Below are positions 30,015 to 38,115 of a stretch of 64,000 nt of DNA, piece after piece. The stretch is taken from positions 80,076 through 144,075 of the forward strand of contig NAUB01000025.1 of assembly GCA_003676145.1 (NCBI GenBank), read 5' to 3'. This stretch comes from a gamma proteobacterium symbiont of Stewartia floridana (GTDB taxonomy: Bacteria > Pseudomonadota > Gammaproteobacteria > Chromatiales > Chromatiaceae). The position numbers and the translations under genes are program-made. Numbering within the stretch: position 1 is the first letter of the stretch; each line of letters opens with the position of its first letter. A model generated the notes under the pieces. It was given only the letters and a program-made list of their open reading frames with translations, did not search any database and was not told the origin of the DNA.

Positions 30015-30925
30015 TGACTCCGCAAACCACTCAGAACAGCAGAAGATACCGGGGAGATTTTGCCGCTTGCGGGCGCAATCGCGGTGTCGCGCTGATTCTG
30101 GTGCTTTGGATGGTTGCCTTGTTGACCATTATTGCGGCGAGTTTTTCCACCCAATCGAAAGTCGAAAGCCGACTGGCGGGTAACTCAAAGGCTGCCTTGC
30201 AGGCAAAACTGTTAGCCGAGAGTGGCTTCAGTCGCGCGGTGATGGAGCTGATGGTGATCAGTCCTCAGCAACGATGGAATTTCAATGGTCAGCTCTATCC
30301 GCTGCAGACGGCACAGGGGGAGCTGGAGGTCTCGATTCGGAATGCTTCCGGGCTGTTGGATCTGAACAAGGCGTCCAGTGACCAGTTGAACAGATTGTTT
30401 GTACTGATTTCAGATGATCCCGAAGAGCGGAACGCCCTGGTTGACCGACTCAATGACTGGCGGGATGCGGATGATCTCAGAAGACTGAACGGTGCGGAGG
30501 ACAAGGATTACCGTGCGGCAGGTTATGATTACACCACCGCTGGCAAAGATCTGACCAGCCTTGAAGAGCTGGCCTATGTGATGGGTTTCGATGCCGCCCG
30601 GGTGAATCGTTTACGCCCCTATGTCACGCTCAATTCCGACACCGCTACAGTGGATTTCCGCTTTGCCTCCGACCAACTGACGGCCCTGTTGACCTCGACC
30701 GGTCAATCCAGCTCGGATCTGACCGAAGCCCTGGATCAGTTGGATAGTGAATTGGCGGACCTCGATCCATCCCAGGGCGGAGGAACCTCACAAAGTAAGG
30801 TGTTTCGAATCGAAGTCAATGCCAGGACAAAACAGGGAGGGCATGCCAGAATAGTGGCAGATGTTGGTTTGAAAAACCGGGGCAGAATACCTTATTCGAT
30901 TCATTCCTGGTATGAGTCGTTATAA
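30014..30925 (+). CDS. gspK: Minor pseudopilin GspK
   Basis: 303 residues. The leader ends RNRG^VALILVLWMVALLTI and, as in other GspK proteins, lacks Glu at +5. The large insertion domain is helix-hairpin-helix-like (LLDLNKASSDQLNRLF, DRLNDWRDADDLRRLNGAED, SLEELAYVMGFDAARVNRL). GspK caps the I-J-K pseudopilus tip. Confidence 0.9.
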   Translation: MTPQTTQNSRRYRGDFAACGRNRGVALILVLWMVALLTIIAASFSTQSKVESRLAGNSKAALQAKLLAESGFSRAVMELMVISPQQRWNFNGQLYPLQTAQGELEVSIRNASGLLDLNKASSDQLNRLFVLISDDPEERNALVDRLNDWRDADDLRRLNGAEDKDYRAAGYDYTTAGKDLTSLEELAYVMGFDAARVNRLRPYVTLNSDTATVDFRFASDQLTALLTSTGQSSSDLTEALDQLDSELADLDPSQGGGTSQSKVFRIEVNARTKQGGHARIVADVGLKNRGRIPYSIHSWYESL

Positions 30926-30951
30926 GTGCAAAAACCGGATAGAATCTCTAA

Positions 30952-32031
30952 ATGGCCGTAAAAACATTAAAATATCAATGGCTGGGTTTCTGGAGTTGGT
31001 GGAGTGGCGAAATCAGTTCGCTCATGCCGGAGGGCCTGCGCGCGTTATTCAGCGGCGGCAGACCAGCTCAGTTACTGTACGAAGATGAGGCGCTTCGGCT
31101 CGTCAACCACGGACTGAGTGGTGAAGAGGTTGAGCAGAACTATCTGAAGGTCGTCGATTTCGATGATCCCGATCAGAAACGCTTGCTCGCCTCCGCGAGT
31201 GAGATACGCCTCTGTCTGGAAAGAAAGAAATATCTCTTCAAAAAGGTCACGCTGCCGATCGAGGCAGAAGAGAATCTGCGTGAGGTGCTGGCATTTGAGA
31301 TGGATCGCCAGACCCCCTTCAATGCCAGTCAGGTCTACTATGACCATGTGATCAACGGGCGTGACAAACAGAATCGAACCCTTGATATCACCCTGATACT
31401 GGCTCCGGTGGACAAAATCTCTCATGCCCTGGAGCAGTTGGATGAGAACAACGTCCGGATCAATGCAATCTCACCCTGTGAAGAGACCGATCCTAAACTC
31501 AATGCAGTCAATCTACTGCCGCCGGAGAAACGGGAAAAACCCCGCAAGCGATACCGCTTGATCAATCTGTTGCTGTTTTTCATACTGCTGGTTGTGCTGA
31601 TTGGCAATCTGGTATTGCCGGTCTGGCAGAAATCCAAACTGGCGGCTCAGCTGGAGGATCAGCGCAAACAGAGTCAACAACAGGCCAATCAGGTCTCCAA
31701 ACTGAGGGATTCGGTTGCCAATGCGGAGCTGGAAAACCGGTTTCTCGAGGATAAGAAGAGAGCCTCGATGCAGATACTCGAGGTCCTCAATGAGCTGACC
31801 CTGCTGTTGCCGGATGATACCTGGGTGAACCATTTCGAGATCCGTGATGATAAGGTACACATACATGGGCAATCGGTCGCATCCGCCGTACTGATACCGC
31901 TGATCGAATCATCCAAACTGTTTCAAAATGTCTCTTTCCGCTCCCCTGTGACACAGAATAAAAAGAACAAAACAGAGCGCTTTCATATCTCAGCAGAGTT
32001 GATCTCCAGCCGGGCGGGGGACGAGACATGA
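30952..32031 (+). CDS. gspL: Type II secretion protein GspL (PilM/PilN-like)
   Basis: 359 residues. The cytoplasmic actin-like part (residues 1-~200, with KKVTLPIEAEENLREVLAFE and MDRQTPFNASQVYYDHV) is followed by one membrane helix (LINLLLFFILLVVLIGNLVL, about 203-222), a coiled coil and a PilN-like periplasmic end (TWVNHFEIRDDKVHIHGQS). It recruits GspE to the membrane. The gene follows gspK by 26 bp. Confidence 0.85.
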   Translation: MAVKTLKYQWLGFWSWWSGEISSLMPEGLRALFSGGRPAQLLYEDEALRLVNHGLSGEEVEQNYLKVVDFDDPDQKRLLASASEIRLCLERKKYLFKKVTLPIEAEENLREVLAFEMDRQTPFNASQVYYDHVINGRDKQNRTLDITLILAPVDKISHALEQLDENNVRINAISPCEETDPKLNAVNLLPPEKREKPRKRYRLINLLLFFILLVVLIGNLVLPVWQKSKLAAQLEDQRKQSQQQANQVSKLRDSVANAELENRFLEDKKRASMQILEVLNELTLLLPDDTWVNHFEIRDDKVHIHGQSVASAVLIPLIESSKLFQNVSFRSPVTQNKKNKTERFHISAELISSRAGDET

Positions 32032-32068
32032 TCAACACAAGCTGCAACCGCGATTGGGGGAGGGGTGA

Positions 32069-32665
32069 ATGATTGATTCCCTGACGCCCACACAGAGTCG
32101 TCTGCTGGCATTGGGCTTGCTGCTGTTACTGGTTGGTGTGAGCCTGTTTGCGGTGATCTATCCGGTCTGGACTCTGAACAGTCACTATGATGAGACGATC
32201 AGCAATCATCAGCATCAGATTCAGCTCTATCAACGGATCTACTCGCAAGCGGACCACTACCAGTCTGAAGAGGCCCGTCTGAAACGTCTGCGTCAGTCGG
32301 ATCGCCGCTATCTGCAGAGCAAAACCGATTCGCTGGCGAAGGCTGAACTGCAGCGCCGGGTTAAAGGCGTTGTCTCATCCAACAAGGGTGAAATTCTCAG
32401 TACCCAGATCATCAGTAACGATCAGGAGGACGGTTTCAGTCGGGTGGCGATACGCGTGCGCATGAAAAGCACTCTGGAAAACAGTGTCTCGATATTCCAC
32501 AAGCTGGAGAGTGAAAAACCCTTCCTGTTTGTCGATGAGATCGTGATACGAAGTCGTCCGATTGCCAGACGTCGCTTACCGGCCAACAAAAAGATCAAGC
32601 AAACCCTCGAGCTGTTGGATATCGACTTTAAGCTGGTGGGTTATATGAAGGGGCAGGATTCATGA
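32069..32665 (+). CDS. gspM: Type II secretion protein GspM
   Basis: 198 residues: one N-terminal membrane helix (LLALGLLLLLVGVSLFAVIY), a coiled coil and a ferredoxin-like periplasmic domain (SVSIFHKLESEKPFLFVDEI). The ribosome site GGGGAGGGG lies just upstream. It pairs with GspL. Overlap of 4 bp with the next gene (ATGA). Confidence 0.82.
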   Translation: MIDSLTPTQSRLLALGLLLLLVGVSLFAVIYPVWTLNSHYDETISNHQHQIQLYQRIYSQADHYQSEEARLKRLRQSDRRYLQSKTDSLAKAELQRRVKGVVSSNKGEILSTQIISNDQEDGFSRVAIRVRMKSTLENSVSIFHKLESEKPFLFVDEIVIRSRPIARRRLPANKKIKQTLELLDIDFKLVGYMKGQDS

Positions 32666-33216
32666 GTCCCTGGAAAACCTTTTTTAACCTGTTAACCCTG
32701 TTGCTGCTGGTTGCCATCGGACTGGCATCCGCGATGATTATCTATCAATGGCAAAATCCGCTGGAGGTGGATGCCTTGGAGAATCATCAGGCTAACCCCG
32801 CTTCGAAGCAGACGGCAAAAAAGGCCTCACTCACCCGATTCAATCCTCCATCGATGACGGTCTATCAGGAGATCACGGATCGGCCTCTGTTCAGGGAGGG
32901 CCGGGTACCTCCCGCAGAGCCAGAGAAGGAGGTCAGCAAACCCGTCGTTCGACAGACACCGTTGAAGCTTAGACTGGAAGGGGTTGTGATCACCCCTAAG
33001 AATCGGGTTGCTGTGATCCGGGATCTCAATAACAATCGGTTACTGCGGGTTGCCCAGGGTATGAGCCAGAATGACTGGAAGCTGGAATCCGTGGACCATT
33101 CATCCGCGACCGTAGTACGTCGGGGTAAAAAACATAATCTTGAATTGAAAGTCGAGAAGGATCAGAAGATCAGGCCGCCTAAGAAGGGGCTGCCATTCAG
33201 GCCTTCCAATAAATAG
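32662..33216 (+). CDS. GspC/GspN-like inner membrane protein of the T2SS
   Basis: 184 residues: one N-terminal membrane helix (about 8-28), a Lys/Pro-rich linker and a small beta domain. The block YQEITDRPLFREGRVPP and LKLRLEGVVITPKNRVAVI is the HR-domain pattern of GspC, the protein that contacts the N0 domain of the secretin. No PDZ or coiled coil follows, so it is a short version. It could equally be listed as GspN in the short-operon nomenclature; I leave the symbol blank. Confidence 0.78.
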   Translation: MSPWKTFFNLLTLLLLVAIGLASAMIIYQWQNPLEVDALENHQANPASKQTAKKASLTRFNPPSMTVYQEITDRPLFREGRVPPAEPEKEVSKPVVRQTPLKLRLEGVVITPKNRVAVIRDLNNNRLLRVAQGMSQNDWKLESVDHSSATVVRRGKKHNLELKVEKDQKIRPPKKGLPFRPSNK

Positions 33217-33409
33217 CAGCCTAAAGTGGATTGAGAAATCGAGTAATTCCAGTTCCTCTATCAACCACATTCAATCAGATCTGACTGCGAGATCGATTAG
33301 GGTGTCGAAAGCAGTATTAAGAGTGTCTCAGCCGGCAATCGGATAGTTTACGGTCAATACTCAGATCATACAGACGCATGATTATCACTGCAGTACCAAG
33401 CAGAATCAT

Positions 33410-33442
33410 AAAAAAACCTCCCGGAGTTGTTTCCGGGAGGTT
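33410..33442 (-). terminator. Intrinsic terminator of the porin gene
   Basis: A 10-bp stem (AACCTCCCGG / CCGGGAGGTT) with an 8-nt loop is followed on the minus strand by a run of six or seven T. It lies 18 bp after the porin stop. In the plus direction it lacks a T tract but may slow read-through from the T2SS operon. Confidence 0.88.
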
Positions 33443-33460
33443 GATCAAGCAGAGTTATTA

Positions 33461-34801
33461 CTAGAATTTGTATGATGCGATCAGTCGGGTATGAGATTGT
33501 GTTCTGTCCACTGTTCCATCATATTCACTGGTACGATCTGCATGGAACAGCTTTAACATGAGATCTTTGATAGGCTTGTAAACAATTACCAGGTCGATCT
33601 CCTCCGCATCTGTTTGTGCCGCAGTTCCAGCGCCACCATAGCCAAGCGTATCGGACTCACCGTAGTTGGCATAGGCAAGCATTGCGAACAGATTCTTCAT
33701 GAAGTTGTATTTCACGCCGATTTTGTATGCACTGACATTTTCACGATACGCATTGCGTGAAAATATTGTGCTGGTATAGGCAGGATCGCCTCCCCATGAG
33801 TTGAACATACCGGTGTCACCACTCGATTTGTTATAGGCTGCAAATGCCATCCAGCCTTTACCCTTGACAACCGCTTTGAGACCGAACAGGTTGTAGTCAA
33901 TACCATCAGTGAAACCGCGAAATCCCTTCTCTTCAATCAGGTCACCGGTGTCACTTTGTGTGAGGAATTGCGCCGACAGTCCAAGCTTGAATTGTTGAAT
34001 CTTGAATCCTGTATTGCCATCAACATAAAGCGTGTTCGATATATCATCCGCATAGTAATTCCAAACTGAGATTTTGGTACCCTTGATACCATTGTAGGAA
34101 GCGCCTAAAACAGTGATACCATTGGTGTCCTCATCAGTACCCAGCGCTGCCTTGGAGACACTGAGGAACTCCGCTTGTTCCAATGCTACCGGACTGAAGG
34201 AGGCGCCAGCGGTCCGGGTTGCCTCACCAATCAAGCCGTAATCGGTTGCTGCACGGGCACCGAAAGACATCTGCGTAACCTGATCCAGACTTATGCTGAA
34301 TCCGGGTAGTGCATCACTGCTGACTCCAAAAGCTGTATGAAAGTTGGGCATTGTGCTGTACGCGAGAGTTGTTAAAGGTGTTTTATACAGCTGTCGCCCG
34401 CCATTGACAGTGAAATTGTCACGAGTGTAGTTGAGATAAAACTCTCCCATGTGAGACTTTTCCTGACCATCGTCTGTTACAAACATACCGCGAGCGAGTC
34501 GTTTATCACTGTCGGCAGCCGCATCGAAATCAGTCAGGTTGAATAGATCCCCCGCATTGTAGAAACCCACGCCCAGTTTTGCCTGGTGCCAACTTGGCGT
34601 CAGGTATTTGAGTTTTATCAGATAGGAAGAGCCCTCCGAAGGGTCATACCCATTACCAGCATCACCCAGAATATGCATTGCTTTCAAACTGAAATCCAGT
34701 TTTCCGCTGTTGTCGGCAGGTGCTTCAGATTCAGCAACAGCTTGTCCGGCGAACAAACTACATCCCAGTACGGCCATTATTTTTAAACTGCTTTTTTTCA
34801 T
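33461..34801 (-). CDS. Outer membrane porin, OprD-like
   Basis: 446 residues with signal peptide ending AGQAVA. The mature protein alternates short aromatic beta strands through its length (GEFYLNYTRDNFTVNGGRQ, GWMAFAAYNKSSGD, NLFAMLAYANYGES) and ends in a terminal Phe (LIASYKF) required for barrel insertion. The pattern agrees with OprD-family 18-strand porins for small anions, peptides or sugars; substrate not predictable. It is the last intact host gene before the integrated element and probably faced the LMW-PTP locus before insertion. Confidence 0.85.
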   Translation of the reverse strand: MKKSSLKIMAVLGCSLFAGQAVAESEAPADNSGKLDFSLKAMHILGDAGNGYDPSEGSSYLIKLKYLTPSWHQAKLGVGFYNAGDLFNLTDFDAAADSDKRLARGMFVTDDGQEKSHMGEFYLNYTRDNFTVNGGRQLYKTPLTTLAYSTMPNFHTAFGVSSDALPGFSISLDQVTQMSFGARAATDYGLIGEATRTAGASFSPVALEQAEFLSVSKAALGTDEDTNGITVLGASYNGIKGTKISVWNYYADDISNTLYVDGNTGFKIQQFKLGLSAQFLTQSDTGDLIEEKGFRGFTDGIDYNLFGLKAVVKGKGWMAFAAYNKSSGDTGMFNSWGGDPAYTSTIFSRNAYRENVSAYKIGVKYNFMKNLFAMLAYANYGESDTLGYGGAGTAAQTDAEEIDLVIVYKPIKDLMLKLFHADRTSEYDGTVDRTQSHTRLIASYKF

Positions 34802-35299
34802 TTATTGCTCCATTGATTCTATGTTCGGTAGAACTGTACGGTCGATGATGAACCCATCGATACCGTAGACAATAGATTGGTAACGCAATAAAGAATCGAT
34901 CAGAAAAATATCAGCGCGCTGGCGAAATTACATGAGAGCAATTGGGTACGCTTTAATTAATAATTGTTGCGACAAGCCAATTCTTATAGCCCAATCGACT
35001 AATGCTTGTTATTCACTTACGACCTGATGAGTAAAATGCAGAGCCAGACATGCAGAACTTCACAATGTATGCGCCATGCACGTTCAATATTCGTCACCAA
35101 TCGTTAGATCTTCGAAAAGACATACAACAATACAAACGAAGTCAGAACAACATGAAACTTCTAGGAATTTCCGAAGCACTGCTTACGAGAAGGAACTTTA
35201 TAACTTCTTTTTTTCTCAGAACTTATGCTCACACAAATCGGCTTCATTAGATAGCAATAATCCCGATTTAATTGACCCAACTCAGTTAGGTTATTGGCA
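34802..35299. other. Gene-free AT-rich stretch left of the decayed integrase
   Basis: About 500 bp upstream of the porin. It must hold the porin promoter near 34,810-34,950. From about 35,100 rightward there are faint similarities to the distal half of the integrase at 48.6-49.0 kb, so part of this is probably further decay of the same pseudogene. The short open frames here (for example 35050-35312) have no ribosome site and no recognisable content. Confidence 0.5.
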
Positions 35300-35891
35300 T
35301 AAATGCAAGTAGAAACCACCTACTGGTAGTGAGGCACGAATAGACACTGCCGCTAAGTTTGATCTTTAGCATTTAACCCTTTGCATGGGATGGTCTTCCC
35401 TATGAGCTATTTCAACCGCACCGCTAAACAAGGCAGTGAGATTGTTTCTCAATTGCTTAGCAGTGCTAGCCAAATTATAGGGCGTCGTCCTGTATGAGAT
35501 CGAATAAGTCTTATCTGGAAATGTACTGCACTATGCTGTCTGCGAACTCAGGCTGCGTTGCTAGATTCGTATATCCAATGGTGCAATCAGACTGTTGATA
35601 ATTCTCCTCAACTACCACCATCAGAGAATGACCGATCAGTATCGAAATTCAGATGTTGGCAGGGGCGTCACGAAGGGCTTTTGTAGTAACGGTTTTCCTG
35701 GCTTAACGAACATAAGTGGCAGGTCAATTTCCGACTAAATTGATAGTGTTCTTTCCCTTCCCATGTTTCCGTATAATCCATCTCATGACGGATCACCACA
35801 GCATTTGGTAGAGTCCATTGCCATCATCAATGGTTCTGACTTTATCCTTCCACTTGATCGATTTGGTGGTCGATTCGGGTCACTGGCCCAT
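35300..35891 (-). pseudogene. Decayed tyrosine integrase, remnant of an older element
   Basis: Read on the minus strand from 35891, the frame starts MGQ*PESTTKSIKWKD and continues VRTIDDGNGLYQ, WIIRKHGKGKN, then after frameshifts TIGYTNLA, QPEFADSIVQYISR*DLF and DLIQDD. These align in order with the intact integrase (MGKLSETTIKSMKWEG, DRTIGDGNGLYL, WIIRKRRKGKN, TIGYMNRA, LPELENRKVQDVSR, LVNLVQDY). Several stop codons and frame changes show that it is dead. About the first 190 of 347 residues can be followed; the similarity fades near 35,300. It has diverged from the intact copy far too much to be a recent duplication. It is placed, as the intact one is, just ahead of and divergent from a LMW-PTP start. 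Confidence 0.93.
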
Positions 35892-35969
35892 GTTGTGTGC
35901 CTGATAGGAAGATGCAATAGGTGTGGTGATATACAAAGGTACACGTAACTAATTGATTATATGGCTATA

Positions 35970-36035
35970 ATGTACAACAAAAAAGAGATAAACGTGCTTT
36001 TCGTCTGCATGGGCAACATTTGTCATAGCCCATAA
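35970..36035 (+). pseudogene. 5' fragment of a LMW protein tyrosine phosphatase gene
   Basis: A 21-codon frame, MYNKKEINVLFVCMGNICHSP followed in the next codon by a stop, copies the start of the intact phosphatase at 49697 (MNSNIQINVLFV, CMGNICRSPT). The similarity covers INVLFVCMGNIC?SP and ends where element sequence begins. The P-loop Arg of the CX5R motif is already changed to His. This is the stump left when the present element inserted; its own first codons probably came from the older element whose integrase lies next to it. Confidence 0.93.
36006..36019 (+). repeat. Left attachment-site core (14-bp direct repeat)
   Basis: TGCATGGGCAACAT, identical to 49733-49746. It lies in the P-loop codons of the phosphatase fragment. 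Similarity continues for about 25 bases on the left and 12 on the right with scattered mismatches, as expected for homologous attB/attP flanks of which only the core is exchanged. Confidence 0.85.
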
Positions 36036-36055
36036 TATATGGGGTTATGGGAAGT

Positions 36056-36075
36056 TGTATGCCAAGATGTATGCC
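36056..36075 (+). repeat. Paired TGTATGCC boxes (candidate left integrase arm sites)
   Basis: TGTATGCC occurs twice with a 12-bp period, 37 bp inside the left core. A matching pair, TGTGTGCC twice with the same 12-bp period, lies at 49608-49627 near the right core. Position and spacing fit arm-type binding sites of a tyrosine integrase or its excision factor; inference only. Confidence 0.5.
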
Positions 36076-36193
36076 GATCATGCGCAGCTATTTTAGGTTA
36101 GTTTCAATAGATTCATTACTGAAAGGAGTAGTGGATACAGTACTCCTATAGTAGAATTTGACTTGCAAGTTCTAAATATCAGGGAGGCACTAG

Positions 36194-36640
36194 ATGAAAA
36201 AACAGCTTGCATTTCAGTTCTTTATTCTAAGTCTAAGCTTCTGTGCCTATGCAGAAGATGATCATTCTCTCAGTGACTTCGAGCACGGCTTACCTAAGAA
36301 TATTGACACTATGGTATGGCCAAGGCACTCAAGCACCCTGGCAAGAGACCCTTTTAAAGTGCCTGTAGGTGTCAGTAAATCTGGTCAAGTGCCAAATGCG
36401 TCGAGAACGCAAACTTTCGGGCCTACTAGTCCGTACTCATTTAATCCATACACTGGATACAGTGGCCTCCCTATGTACTATGCAAATGTACCAAGTGCTA
36501 GGGATTTCCAAATTGTATCCCAAGAAAGAGAGATACTATCTGAACTGATAAGCACTCAAACGGAAGCAATTAATTCTCTATACGAAGTTGTAAAAAGGCT
36601 TGAGAAGAGGCTTGATGAGATTGAGGGTAAATTACCATAA
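36194..36640 (+). CDS. Exported protein of unknown function, element cargo
   Basis: 148 residues with a signal peptide (FFILSLSFCAYA, cleavage near AYA/ED) and ribosome site GGGAGG. The middle is Pro/Ser/Tyr-rich and probably extended; the last ~45 residues (EREILSELISTQTEAINSLYEVVKRLEKRLDEIEG) form a predicted coiled coil. The stop overlaps the start of the next gene. With that gene it is one of only two plus-strand genes in the element and sits at the end opposite the integrase, a usual place for cargo. Roles in entry exclusion or lysis are possible but not shown. Confidence 0.7.
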   Translation: MKKQLAFQFFILSLSFCAYAEDDHSLSDFEHGLPKNIDTMVWPRHSSTLARDPFKVPVGVSKSGQVPNASRTQTFGPTSPYSFNPYTGYSGLPMYYANVPSARDFQIVSQEREILSELISTQTEAINSLYEVVKRLEKRLDEIEGKLP

Positions 36641-37005
36641 TGGCTTTAGAAATCGATACAATTCATGCAAATATGAACGAGGCACAGGTTGCCTTTGAGA
36701 AGACTGCAAGCTTATCGCCAACACAGCCATGGTCTCAGGAACTAGTATTATACTTGTCTGCTGGTGTATTGCTATTTTCTGTTATTGCACTAATAACGGC
36801 TACAGTTCTGCTTTGGCGGATTAGAATAACACCTGAACTTGTTCTAAAAACACACGGTATAATATCGATAATTGGGTTTTCAGCTCTGCTACTAATAATT
36901 GGTTATGATAGTGACCAATTGACTCCAATTATCGGATTGTTTGGTGCGATTGCCGGTTATTTGCTAGGCAAAGATGTACCTGCAAGAGAAGATAATCCAG
37001 AATAG
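36640..37005 (+). CDS. Small membrane protein with two helices, element cargo
   Basis: 121 residues; ATG overlaps the upstream stop (TAATG). Two strong membrane helices (about residues 34-58, LVLYLSAGVLLFSVIALITATVLL, read in parts, and about 70-88, GIISIIGFSALLLIIGY) and a third weak one (ITPIIGLFGAIAGYLLG). It ends in a short charged tail. Size and topology are holin-like but the first 30 residues are soluble and it has no lysis neighbours. A membrane partner of the exported protein encoded upstream is the simplest reading. Confidence 0.68.
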   Translation: MALEIDTIHANMNEAQVAFEKTASLSPTQPWSQELVLYLSAGVLLFSVIALITATVLLWRIRITPELVLKTHGIISIIGFSALLLIIGYDSDQLTPIIGLFGAIAGYLLGKDVPAREDNPE

Positions 37006-37007
37006 AA

Positions 37008-37033
37008 AAATAGGCCCTATATGGGGCCTATTT
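37008..37033. terminator. Bidirectional hairpin terminator between convergent element operons
   Basis: AAATAGGCCC / GGGCCTATTT, 10-bp perfect stem with a 6-nt loop, 2 bp after the cargo stop. On the minus strand it is followed by TTTTTCT, so it can also end the XRE transcript. Confidence 0.85.
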
Positions 37034-37127
37034 CTGTTTACAAGGCAGTGGTATCTCTTTCAAGTGATCTCGCCTAATTCACCAGTTTCCAGGGCCTTCC
37101 CGGCCTGTTCCTGAGCATCCATACAGC

Positions 37128-37409
37128 TTATGATTGCGCGTTCCTTATCAGGTCGACTAACTCAATTCCATAGAAGCGACATATCCTGTCTAGAACCACA
37201 ATATCTCTAATGCCGTAGTATTCATGATTACGGACTGTTCTTAGAGAAAGATGTAGTAAGTCAGATGCTTGTTCCTGAGTGAGCCCTTTAGCTTTTCTCT
37301 TATTTTTGAGAATTTGCCCAATAAGGTAGGTATCAATTTTAGGCGTTTGTGACTGGTTACGAACGGGACGGGGAAGGCATGAATATTCACTATGATGTTG
37401 AGCGGTCAT
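37128..37409 (-). CDS. XRE-family HTH regulator
   Basis: 93 residues. Cro/CI-type helix-turn-helix at about residues 30-80: IGQILKNKRKAKGLTQEQAS, DLLHLSLRTVRNHEYYG. An N-terminal extension of ~28 residues has no recognised fold. Its ATG overlaps the stop of the upstream gene (ATGA), so the pair is co-translated. Likely repressor or regulator of the element. Confidence 0.82.
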   Translation of the reverse strand: MTAQHHSEYSCLPRPVRNQSQTPKIDTYLIGQILKNKRKAKGLTQEQASDLLHLSLRTVRNHEYYGIRDIVVLDRICRFYGIELVDLIRNAQS

Positions 37410-37873
37410 GATTTCCTCCTCCCTTCATACGCTGCAATTTCTTCAGCCAGAGCTTGCCAGTTTGGCCGGTCAGGTAGGTCTTTACCCATCTTTTTGCACC
37501 ACTTTTTTCGTAAACTCGGCACCCAAGGAATCCCGTCTCTTATGACCTTTTCAGCAAACATGCCCAACAGGTCTTTATGAAACCAATAAAACTCCCTGGC
37601 TTCCTCTTTTGCCTGATTGATGATAGACAGGGCTTCCTCGAATCTAACTCTAGGTATCTCCTCGATTCGAGACACGTTGAAGTGATACTTAAGCCGGTTA
37701 TTGATGTGCTTTGTAATCATGAGGCCGTTTGATCCAAACCAGCTACCAGCGTCATGAGCTTCGCTAGTTAACTCTTCAAACTGAGCGTTACTGATTGGTT
37801 GGTAGAGCTCGTAGAGTTCTATGGCTTGTTGGCCGCGCTTTTCTGGCTGAAAAGCAATGATGTTTGTGGTCAT
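37406..37873 (-). CDS. Phage-type protein with ORF6C-like motif
   Basis: 155 residues, GAGGTC-type ribosome site before the ATG. The stretch HINNRLKYHFNVSRIEEIP followed by RVRFEEALSIIN resembles the ORF6C/antirepressor-type DNA-binding domain of phage regulators; the similarity is weak and I give it as a suggestion. The C-terminal part is helical with several Trp residues. It forms a two-gene unit with the XRE gene, which suggests a repressor/antirepressor switch. Confidence 0.6.
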   Translation of the reverse strand: MTTNIIAFQPEKRGQQAIELYELYQPISNAQFEELTSEAHDAGSWFGSNGLMITKHINNRLKYHFNVSRIEEIPRVRFEEALSIINQAKEEAREFYWFHKDLLGMFAEKVIRDGIPWVPSLRKKWCKKMGKDLPDRPNWQALAEEIAAYEGRRKS

Positions 37874-37883
37874 GATGACCTCC

Positions 37884-38073
37884 TATCGTTTAGTAGTCGT
37901 CACAAGATGAGGGTGACGGGACTCAACTACCGCGATAAGACGGCTGGACTTATTCCCCGAAGGTCTTGTATTCGGTCCTATCATCCCGTCATAGGAAATC
38001 ATTAGCACCTGGTTAACAGGCACAAAAAAACCGCAGGTCTGACGGGTGCGGAAACCGCTTATCGTTTAGTAGT
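37884..38073. promoter_or_regulatory. Regulatory spacer with 14-bp direct repeat and inverted repeat
   Basis: TATCGTTTAGTAGT occurs at 37884-37897 and exactly again at 38060-38073. CGTCAC/GTGACG (37898-37903, 37913-37918) forms an adjacent inverted repeat. The first copy lies 11 bp upstream of the ATG of the 155-residue gene, so these could be operators of the XRE protein. Confidence 0.45.
38022..38051 (-). terminator. Probable terminator of the virion-gene operon
   Basis: On the minus strand CCGCA…TGCGG (5-bp stem, 11-nt loop) is followed by seven T. It lies about 65 bp after the stop of the last virion-type gene. The short stem makes it moderate evidence. Confidence 0.55.
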
Positions 38074-38115
38074 ACCTATAATTATACCTCAAAGCTACTA
38101 AAATTGAAGCTGTTT

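Noticed and set aside
35050..35948. Three short plus-strand frames (60-78 codons)
   Set aside because: They lie in or beside the decayed integrase, lack ribosome sites and have no coding pattern.
36006..36019. tRNA-type attachment site
   Set aside because: No tRNA cloverleaf is found at either end; the core lies in LMW-PTP codons.
36124..36147. 7-bp inverted repeat (AGGAGTA / TACTCCT) upstream of the cargo genes
   Set aside because: Could be a hairpin or operator, but a single short repeat with no second copy is too little evidence.
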